Below are positions 22,921 to 28,813 of a DNA stretch of 42,814 bases, in pieces; within the stretch, counting starts at the first letter, position 1, and each line of letters opens with the position of its first letter. Source of the stretch: Fundidesulfovibrio soli (GTDB taxonomy: Bacteria; Desulfobacterota; Desulfovibrionia; Desulfovibrionales; Desulfovibrionaceae). The stretch is from NCBI RefSeq assembly GCF_022808695.1, contig NZ_JAKZKW010000028.1, forward strand, positions 1 to 42,814, in the 5' to 3' direction. The notes under the pieces are model-generated. The model was given only the letters and a program-made list of their open reading frames with translations. It ran no database searches and had not been told where the DNA came from. Made by a program: the position numbers and the translations under genes.

Positions 22921-22956
22921 GACTAGGGTTTAGTCATGGTGGGGGTGAACTGTCAA
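22921..22956 (-). promoter_or_regulatory. Promoter and operator-like repeat of the ADTH synthase leader
   Basis: On the minus strand a perfect TTGACA (22956-22951) stands 16-18 bases before the weak -10 region ACTAAAC (about 22934-22928). GACTA-AACCC-TAGTC (22935-22921), an inverted repeat, extends outward to CATG on both sides and covers the -10 region and the expected start. Its ACTA...TAGT layout recalls tryptophan repressor operators but spacing differs, so that link is only a guess. It also overlaps the ribosome-binding region of the divergent lipoprotein gene. Confidence 0.55.
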
Positions 22957-22971
22957 GCCGTGGAGGTTCCG

Positions 22972-23202
22972 ATGCGTCTTTTCGTCTGCGTAGCGCTTTC
23001 CGCACTCCTGTTGGGCTGCTCCGGCCAACCCAAGGTGGTCAACCCCAACAAGCCGGGCTCCGCCGCCCAGGCCGACTACGACGAATGCCGGGGACGGGCC
23101 GCCGTGGCCACGGCCATGCCCGGCGCCAAGGACCATGAGGAAGCCCTGCAGAAGGTCCTGGACGAGTGCATGAAGGCCAAGGGCTACGAGGTGACGAAGT
23201 AG
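22972..23202 (+). CDS. Small lipoprotein of unknown function
   Basis: A 76-residue lipoprotein: the signal peptide ends in LLLGC with the lipid-bearing Cys at residue 16. The mature part is hydrophilic, with Cys pairs (DECRG and LDECMKAKGY, the latter at the C-terminus) that could form a disulfide. There is no recognised domain. ATG 22972 follows GGAGG. It diverges from the ADTH synthase leader with under 60 bases between, so their promoters overlap; its promoter must lie in the leader-peptide sequence of the other strand. The downstream moco genes begin with their own riboswitch, so it may or may not be part of that operon. Confidence 0.8.
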   Translation: MRLFVCVALSALLLGCSGQPKVVNPNKPGSAAQADYDECRGRAAVATAMPGAKDHEEALQKVLDECMKAKGYEVTK

Positions 23203-23209
23203 CGCTCCG

Positions 23210-23352
23210 CGGGAATCACCTGCTGGACGTCCGACCCACAGCGCCGGAAGCGCATCGGAAAGTGGTTCGCTCGGCAGCCTTGCCGCATCTGGACTGGCCA
23301 CGGCGCCCGGCTGTTCCGGCTGCCGGGGGGCCGTGGCAACTGGGAGGAGGCC
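23210..23352 (+). ncRNA. Molybdenum cofactor (Moco) riboswitch-like leader
   Basis: The 153-base gap before the moaD-like gene is densely structured. GCGC-CGGAA-GCGC lies inside CCGA...TCGG (23231-23258), followed by GGTTCGCTC and GGCAGCCTTGCC. A closing helix pairs GCCACGGC (23297-23304 approx.) with GCCGTGGC (23329-23337 approx.) and encloses CCGGC...GCCGG, ending CAACTGGGAGGAGG. This matches my memory of the Moco RNA motif (Rfam MOCO_RNA_motif), which precedes moa operons and regulates by hiding the ribosome-binding site; here GGGAGGAGG is both the motif end and that site. Whether the sensed metal is Mo or W (the 'Tuco' variant) cannot be told by eye. Confidence 0.75.
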
Positions 23353-23355
23353 TCC

Positions 23356-23592
23356 ATGAAGGTCACGGTCGAATTGGTGGGCCAATTGGGGCGCGCCCGC
23401 CCTTCCGGGCATGCGCCCGCCCAATCCGAGACTCTGCCCGAGGGCGCGACCCTGGGCGAGCTGTTGGCCCGGCTGGGCATTGCCAATGCGGGCGAGCTGA
23501 TCGCCCTGCAGGACGGAACCCCCGCCAGGCCGGACACCCCGCTGCGCGACGGAGCGGAGATTCGACTTATTCCCATGGTTGACGGGGGGTGA
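23356..23592 (+). CDS. moaD: MoaD/ThiS-family sulfur carrier protein
   Basis: A 78-residue ubiquitin-fold protein ending in the diagnostic Gly-Gly (MVDGG), which is adenylated and thiocarboxylated to donate sulfur, here most likely to molybdopterin synthase. Typical pieces are the opening strand MKVTVELVGQL, GATLGELLARLGI and the strand-turn IRLIPMVDGG. It is the first gene after the riboswitch and lies 40 bases before moaA. No moaE (large subunit) is in the window, so the exact target is inferred. A ThiS-like role is less likely given the neighbours. Confidence 0.82.
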   Translation: MKVTVELVGQLGRARPSGHAPAQSETLPEGATLGELLARLGIANAGELIALQDGTPARPDTPLRDGAEIRLIPMVDGG

Positions 23593-23632
23593 GACCTTCC
23601 CTTTGTGTCAATGATGGCATATCATTTTCACC

Positions 23633-24655
23633 ATGAATCGTGATTCCAGCCCTCCAGCCCCGCAACTGGCCGACGGCTTCGGACGCGAAGTCAGCTATCT
23701 GCGGGTCAGCGTCACGGACAGGTGCAATCTGCGCTGCGTCTACTGCAGGCCTGTGCACGACTTTCAGCAACTCAGCCACAGGGACCTGCTCTCCTACGAG
23801 GAGTACCTGCGCGTCATCCGCCTGGCCGCTCCGCTGGGCCTGACCAAGATCCGCCTCACCGGCGGCGAGCCCCTGGCCAGGCGCGGCTTCCCGGACTTCC
23901 TGGCCCGGGTGATGGAGGCCGCCCCGGGCCTGGACGTGCGCCTGACCACCAACGGCACGCTCCTGGGCCCGCAGGCGAAAATGCTGGCCTCCCTTGGGCT
24001 GCGCGCCGTGAACATCTCCCTCGACACGCTCGACCGCGAGAGCTTCCACCGCATCACCGGCATGGACCTCTACGCCGAGGCCAGGGCCTCCATCGAGGCC
24101 AGCCTGGAGGCGGGGCTGCGGGTGAAGGTCAACGCCGTGGCCATGCGCGGCGTCAACGACCACGAGCTCCCCGGCTTCATCGAGCTGGCCCGCACCCTCC
24201 CGCTGGACATGCGCTTCATCGAGTTCATGCCCATCGGCGGCGGCACCACCTGGGACGAGTCGCGCTTCTGGGCGGCCTCCGACATCCTGGAGAGCGCCCG
24301 CCGCTTCGCGGACCTCACGCCCGTCCCGCCGGTCAAGGGCAGCCACGGCCCGGCCCGCATGTGGAAGATCGAGGGCGGCATGGGCAGGCTGGGCGTCATC
24401 TCGGGCCTCTCCGGCCACTATTGCCTGAGCTGCAACCGCCTGCGCCTGACCTGCGACGGCAAGCTCAGGCCCTGCCTCTACTCCGACAAGGAATACCGGC
24501 TGCGGCCCCTGCTGCGCTCCCCCAGGACCAGCGACGGCAAACTGCTGGAGGTGCTCAGGCGCGCCCTGGCCCGCAAACCCATGGGCTACAAACTTCTGGA
24601 CGAGCGCCACAAGCGGGCGGTCTGCTCCAGGGCCATGACGGCCATCGGCGGATAG
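23633..24655 (+). CDS. moaA: GTP 3',8-cyclase (radical SAM) MoaA
   Basis: A 340-residue enzyme that, with MoaC, turns GTP into cyclic pyranopterin monophosphate, the first step of molybdenum cofactor synthesis. The radical-SAM cluster motif CNLRCVYC is at about residues 31-38; the second 4Fe-4S cluster uses Cys residues of HYCLSCNRLRLTCDGKLRPCL (about 263-283). The SAM-binding RLTGGEPL, LTTNGTLL and INVSLDTL-like strand (VNISLDTL) and the C-terminal AIGG tail, required for radical-transfer, are intact. Gap to moaD is 40 bp and contains the inverted repeat AATGAT-GGCAT-ATCATT (23610-23626), whose role is unknown. It is followed closely by moeA. Confidence 0.95.
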   Translation: MNRDSSPPAPQLADGFGREVSYLRVSVTDRCNLRCVYCRPVHDFQQLSHRDLLSYEEYLRVIRLAAPLGLTKIRLTGGEPLARRGFPDFLARVMEAAPGLDVRLTTNGTLLGPQAKMLASLGLRAVNISLDTLDRESFHRITGMDLYAEARASIEASLEAGLRVKVNAVAMRGVNDHELPGFIELARTLPLDMRFIEFMPIGGGTTWDESRFWAASDILESARRFADLTPVPPVKGSHGPARMWKIEGGMGRLGVISGLSGHYCLSCNRLRLTCDGKLRPCLYSDKEYRLRPLLRSPRTSDGKLLEVLRRALARKPMGYKLLDERHKRAVCSRAMTAIGG

Positions 24656-24660
24656 ATTCG

Positions 24661-25899
24661 ATGGAAAAAGGTTTTCTGGAACTCATCTCCCCGGAGCAGT
24701 TCCGGGGCGTTCTGGCCACGTTCTCCCGCCTGACCTCCGAGACCCTGCCCCTTGAAGGCTGCCTGGGCCGCTATCTGGCCGCGCCGGTCGCCTCCCGCGA
24801 GGATCTGCCCGCCCTGCCCCGCTCCGGCATGGACGGTTACGCCGTTCGCGCCGCCGACTGCTTCGGCACCACCGAGACCAACCCCTCCTACCTGGATCTG
24901 GCGGGCGAGCTGGACATAACCGAGGTCTCCACCGAGGAACTCCAGCCCGGCACCTGCGTGCGTGTGGTCACAGGGTCGAGCCTGCCCCCGGGCGCCGACG
25001 CGGTGGTCATGGTGGAGCACACGGCGGACTTGGGCGGCGGCACCATCGAGATCAGGAAGCCCTCGGCCCCGGGCGAGAACATGATGCTCGCCGGGGAGGA
25101 CGCCCACGCCGGGCAGACCGCGCTGGAACCCGGCATCCCGCTGCGCCCCTCCGAGATCGCCTTCCTGGCGGCGCTGGGCATCCTGGAGGTTCCGGTGGGG
25201 CGGCGGCCCGTGGCGGCCATCCTCTCCACCGGGGACGAGCTCATCCCGCCATCCGCCACCCCCCGACCCGGCCAGATCCGCGACGCCAACGCCCCGGCCC
25301 TGGCCGCCATGGCCATGCAGGCCGGAGCCGAGCCCCTGCGCATGGGCATCGTTCCCGACAGCCTGGAGGCCATCGCCGCGGCCCTGGCCGAAGCCGTGGA
25401 CAAGGCCGACGCGGTGTTCCTCTCCGGCGGCAGCTCCGTGGGCGTGCGCGACCTGACTGTGGAGGCCCTCTCCCTGCTGCCCGACACCGAGCTTCTGGTG
25501 CACGGCCTGGCCGTGAGCCCCGGCAAGCCCACCATCCTGGCGCGCTCGCGGGGCAAGGCCGTGTGGGGCTTGCCCGGGCAGGTGGCCTCGGCCCAGGTGG
25601 TCATGTTCGTCTTCGGCTGCCCCTTCCTGGCCCACCTGGCCGGGGATCAGGCCGCCTTCACCCGGCCCAGGCCCTCGGTGCGCGCCGTGCTGGCCCGCAA
25701 CGTGGCCTCGCGCCAGGGCCGGGAGGATTACGTGCGCGTGCGCCTGGAGGAATCCGGCGACGGCGGGCTCAAGGCCCATCCGCTGCTCGGCAAGTCCGGG
25801 CTGGTCAAAACCCTGGTTCAGGCCCAGGGGCTGGTCCGCATCCCGGCGGACCTGGAGGGCCTGGAGGCCGGGACAACCCACCAGGTGGTGCTGCTATGA
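24661..25899 (+). CDS. moeA: Molybdopterin molybdotransferase MoeA (first copy)
   Basis: A 412-residue enzyme that inserts metal into adenylated molybdopterin. It has the MoeA plan: domain with SGMDGYAVRAADC (about 55-68), VRVVTGSSLPPGADAVVMVEHT (about 100-121), the MoCF-fold domain with ILSTGDELIP (about 187-196), GQIRDANAPAL, FLSGGSSVGVRDLT (about 256-269) and SPGKPTILARSRGKAVWGLPGQVASA (about 287-312), then a C-terminal beta barrel. The ATG lies five bases past the moaA stop. The last four bases overlap the start of the second moeA. Two copies side by side are common in organisms that use both Mo and W; whether one serves each metal is not known. Confidence 0.93.
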   Translation: MEKGFLELISPEQFRGVLATFSRLTSETLPLEGCLGRYLAAPVASREDLPALPRSGMDGYAVRAADCFGTTETNPSYLDLAGELDITEVSTEELQPGTCVRVVTGSSLPPGADAVVMVEHTADLGGGTIEIRKPSAPGENMMLAGEDAHAGQTALEPGIPLRPSEIAFLAALGILEVPVGRRPVAAILSTGDELIPPSATPRPGQIRDANAPALAAMAMQAGAEPLRMGIVPDSLEAIAAALAEAVDKADAVFLSGGSSVGVRDLTVEALSLLPDTELLVHGLAVSPGKPTILARSRGKAVWGLPGQVASAQVVMFVFGCPFLAHLAGDQAAFTRPRPSVRAVLARNVASRQGREDYVRVRLEESGDGGLKAHPLLGKSGLVKTLVQAQGLVRIPADLEGLEAGTTHQVVLL

Positions 25900-27860
25900 A
25901 CGCCAAGCGAAACATCTACCTGCGCACAATGCCCATCGCCGAGGCACTGGACCGCACGCGCGCCGCGCTGGACCGCAACACGCTCGTGGGCGTGGAGTCC
26001 GTCCCCACCGACCAGGCCCTGGGCCGCGTCACGGCCCGGCCCGTGCTGGCCCGGCTGAGCTCCCCCACGTACCACTGCGCGGCCATGGACGGCATCGCCG
26101 TTCGCGCAGAGACCACCTTCTCTGCCCGCGAGGGCAGCCCCGTGACCCTGGAGCCGGACGAGGGCTTCGGCATGGTCAACACCGGCCACCCCCTGCCCCC
26201 GGGCATGGACGCCGTGGCCATGATCGAGCACGTGGTCTTCACCGAGGACGGCAAGGCCCAGTTGGAGGCCCCCGTGGCCCCCTGGACCCACGTGCGCCGC
26301 ATCGGCGAGGACATCGTGGCCACAGAACTCATCCTGCCCCGGCGCAGGGTGCTCTCGGCCTACGACATCGGGGCGCTGCTCTCCTGCGGGGTGTGGGAGG
26401 TGGACGTCTACGAGCAGGTGCGCATGGCCGTTATCCCCACCGGGGACGAGGTGCTGGACTACACCTCCAGGCCCGAGCCCGGCCCCGGCCAGGTGGTGGA
26501 GTCCAACTCCGTGATGCTCTGCGCCCTGGCCCAGGGCTGGGGCGTGGACGCCCGCCGCCGCCCGCCCGTGCCCGACAGCCTGGAGGCCCTCTCCCGCGCG
26601 GTGGACGACGCCCTGGACACCCCGGCCCACATCGTCACCCTGGTGGCCGGGTCGTCGGCGGGCAGCAAGGATTTCACCCGCGCCGTGATCGAGCGCTTCG
26701 GCGAGGTCATCGTGCACGGCATCCAGGCCATGCCCGGCAAGCCCTCGCTGCTTGGCGTGGCGCGCGGCAAGCTCATCGTGGGCGCGCCGGGGTATCCCGT
26801 CTCCTCCGTGGTCTGCTTTGAGGAGCTGGTCGGGCCGCTGGTGGCCTGGCTCACCCGCCGCGAACCCCAACGCCGCCAAAGCGTGACCGTGCGCCTGGCC
26901 AAGGACGCCCCCTCCCGCCCGGGCCTCACCGAATTCCTGCGCCTGGCCGTGGGCCGCGTGGGCGACGGCTACTCCGCGCTGCCGCTCTCGCGCGGGGCCG
27001 GGCTCATCACCACCCTGACGCGCGCCCAGGCCGTGGCCCAGATCCCGCCCGACAAGGAGGGACTGGCCAGGGGCGAGGAGGTCCGGGCCGAGCTGCTGGT
27101 CTCCCCCGACGAGCTGGAGCGCACCCTGGTGGTGGTGGGCAGCCACGACATGACCCTGGACCTGCTGGCCGACGAGCTCATGCGCCAGGACCCGCCCATG
27201 CGCCTGGCCTCCAGCCACGTGGGCAGCCTGGGCGGGCTGGCGGCCCTGGCCCAGGGCACGGCCCTGCTGGCGGGCTCGCACCTGCTGGACACCGAGACGG
27301 GCGATTTCAACTTTTCCTTCATCCAGAAGCACCTGCCAGGCAGGGAGGTGGCGGTCATCAATCTGGCCGTGCGGCACCAGGGCCTCATCGTGGCCCGCGG
27401 CAACCCCAAGAACATCCAGGGCGTTGCCGACCTGGCCCGGCAGGACGTGCGCTTCGTCAACCGCCAGCGCGGCGCGGGCACGCGCATCCTGCTGGACTAC
27501 CACCTGAAGCTGGCGGGGTTATCGCCCGCGCAGGTGCAGGGCTACAGCCAGGAGGAGACCACGCACATGGGCGTGGCCGCCAACGTGCAGAACGGCGGCG
27601 CGGACTGCGGCCTGGGCGTGTACGCGGCGGCCAAGGCCCTGGGCCTCGGCTTCGTGCCCCTGGCCCGCGAGCGCTACGACCTGGTGATGCCCCTGGCCAG
27701 CCTGGAGGAGCCGCGCGTGCAGGCCCTGCTCAAGGTCATGGGCGACGAGGGCTTCAAGGCCAAGCTGGCCGAGGTGGGCGGCTACGAGCCCACCTGGTGC
27801 GGGGAGCGCATGAGCCCCGGCATGGGGCTGCCGCCCGAGGCGGGCGAGCCGCAGGCGTAA
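25896..27860 (+). CDS. MoeA fused to a periplasmic-binding-protein-like domain (second copy)
   Basis: A 654-residue two-part protein. Residues about 1-415 are a MoeA: AAMDGIAVRAETTF, GMVNTGHPLPPGMDAVAMIEHVV, IPTGDEVLDY, VESNSVMLCALA, LVAGSSAGSKDFT, MPGKPSLLGVARGKLIVGAPGYPVS. Residues about 416-640 form a second domain related to the PBP/LysR-effector fold: ELERTLVVVGSHDMTLDLLADEL, LASSHVGSLGGLAALAQGTALLAGSHLLD, FVNRQRGAGTRILLDYHL, YSQEETTHMGVAANVQNGGADCGLGVYAAA. Such fusions are known in archaea and Desulfovibrio-type genomes, where the second part probably binds the metal oxyanion or a cofactor form. It starts on the ATGA overlap with the first moeA. Confidence 0.93.
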   Translation: MNAKRNIYLRTMPIAEALDRTRAALDRNTLVGVESVPTDQALGRVTARPVLARLSSPTYHCAAMDGIAVRAETTFSAREGSPVTLEPDEGFGMVNTGHPLPPGMDAVAMIEHVVFTEDGKAQLEAPVAPWTHVRRIGEDIVATELILPRRRVLSAYDIGALLSCGVWEVDVYEQVRMAVIPTGDEVLDYTSRPEPGPGQVVESNSVMLCALAQGWGVDARRRPPVPDSLEALSRAVDDALDTPAHIVTLVAGSSAGSKDFTRAVIERFGEVIVHGIQAMPGKPSLLGVARGKLIVGAPGYPVSSVVCFEELVGPLVAWLTRREPQRRQSVTVRLAKDAPSRPGLTEFLRLAVGRVGDGYSALPLSRGAGLITTLTRAQAVAQIPPDKEGLARGEEVRAELLVSPDELERTLVVVGSHDMTLDLLADELMRQDPPMRLASSHVGSLGGLAALAQGTALLAGSHLLDTETGDFNFSFIQKHLPGREVAVINLAVRHQGLIVARGNPKNIQGVADLARQDVRFVNRQRGAGTRILLDYHLKLAGLSPAQVQGYSQEETTHMGVAANVQNGGADCGLGVYAAAKALGLGFVPLARERYDLVMPLASLEEPRVQALLKVMGDEGFKAKLAEVGGYEPTWCGERMSPGMGLPPEAGEPQA

Positions 27861-27907
27861 GGCGCGGACCTCGCCCGGCCCCCCGCATTCACGACAATGA
27901 GGCCCTC

Positions 27908-28438
27908 ATGAGCAAACAGGTCATGGTGCGCTGCACCTTCGAGCGCCACGCCGGGGCCATCCTGGAGATATTCAACGAGGCGATCCTGCATTCGACCGCG
28001 CTCTACGACTACGAGCCGCGGCCGCCGGAGAGCATGACCGGCTGGTTCGAGGCCAAGCGGACCGGCGGCTTCCCGGTGATCGGCGTCGAGGACGGAGCGG
28101 GGACGCTGCTGGGCTTCGGCAGCTATGGCGTGTTTCGAGCCTGGCCCGCCTACAAGTACACCGTGGAGCATTCCGTATACGTGCACAAGGAGCATCGCGG
28201 CCGGGGGCTCGGGCGCACGCTGATGCGGGAGCTCATCGCGGCGGCCCGCCAGAACGGCGTGCACGCCATGGTCGGCGGCATCGACGCTTCCAACGCCGGG
28301 AGCATCGCCCTGCACGAGAAGCTCGGCTTCAGGCACGCGGGCACCCTGCCACAGGTCGGCTTCAAGTTCGGCCGCTGGCTGGACCTGGCCTTCTACCAGC
28401 TGCTGCTGGATACGCCCGCCCAGCCCGTCGACGGCTAG
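27908..28438 (+). CDS. GNAT N-acetyltransferase, phosphinothricin/methionine-sulfoximine type
   Basis: A 176-residue GNAT. It has IFNEAILHSTALYDYEPR (about 19-36), the VYVHKEHRGRGLGRTLMREL acetyl-CoA loop (about 92-111) and GGIDASNAGSIALHEKLGFRHAGTLPQVGFKFGRWLDLAFYQ (about 125-166), which together place it in the PAT/MddA (YncA) group. Members detoxify glutamine-synthetase inhibitors or acylate methionine analogues, but many are of unknown use. ATG 27908 is preceded by only a weak site. It follows moeA by 47 bases and may be co-transcribed with the moco genes by chance. It is followed by a 370-base intergenic repeat region. Confidence 0.88.
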   Translation: MSKQVMVRCTFERHAGAILEIFNEAILHSTALYDYEPRPPESMTGWFEAKRTGGFPVIGVEDGAGTLLGFGSYGVFRAWPAYKYTVEHSVYVHKEHRGRGLGRTLMRELIAAARQNGVHAMVGGIDASNAGSIALHEKLGFRHAGTLPQVGFKFGRWLDLAFYQLLLDTPAQPVDG

Positions 28439-28509
28439 CGCCGGAAGATCACTACTGCACCCCCCTGTCCAGGGCCAACGGCCCCTGCCCGCGATCATGA
28501 AGCACACTA

Positions 28510-28575
28510 GGTCGGCTGGATCATGAGGTTGGCTGACTCATGGGGTCGGCTGGATCATGGGGTCGGCTGGCAAGG
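28510..28575 (+). repeat. Tandem 17-bp repeat, about four units
   Basis: Three full 17-base units (28510, 28527, 28544), GGTCGGCTGGATCATGA-like, follow head to tail, and a fourth starts at 28561 and degrades after GGTCGGCTGG. Units differ at one to four positions. Lying between two convergent genes, this has no coding role. Such short tandem repeats can vary in number between strains. Confidence 0.75.
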
Positions 28576-28654
28576 AGAGCGGGACGCCCCCCCGGAGCAA
28601 GAGGCCCCAGGAAATCCGCGTGGGGGAGGCTGAGCCCGCGCTGGGGATATCAGG

Positions 28655-28722
28655 CTGGAGGGGGCCTCCGGCGGCCAAGGGGCTGCGCCCCTTGGAACCC
28701 CGTTCCGCTTCGCGCGGGGGCG
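28655..28722 (+). repeat. GC-rich palindromic unit (REP-like), copy D
   Basis: CCTCCGGCGGC is followed by the perfect 9-bp hairpin CCAAGGGGC-TGC-GCCCCTTGG (28675-28695) and AACCCCGTTCCGCTTCGCGCGGGG. The CCTCCGGCGGC plus hairpin plus GAACCC order matches the unit at 21605-21645, so the two are copies of one element. It lies between the acetyltransferase and transglycosylase genes. Confidence 0.55.
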
Positions 28723-28749
28723 GGCCGCGTATGATGCAAGCCTCAACGA

Positions 28750-28790
28750 AAGAACCGCCTGAGGCGTACGCCTCCGGCGGTTTCTTCATG
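28750..28790. terminator. Bidirectional intrinsic terminator
   Basis: GAAAGAACCGCC and GAGGCG pair with CGCCTC and GGCGGTTTCTTC around a TA loop, with one unpaired step. Read on the minus strand it lies 25 bases after the MltD-like stop and ends in TTCTTTC, and read on the plus strand it ends in TTTCTTC. Placed between convergent genes, it likely serves both. Confidence 0.7.
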
Positions 28791-28813
28791 ATGCTTCGCG
28801 GTGTGGCCCGGCG

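Noticed and set aside
22930-22942. Alternative start ATG for the aromatic leader peptide near 22938
   Set aside because: It opens only a four-codon frame (M-T-K-P) and stops at once.
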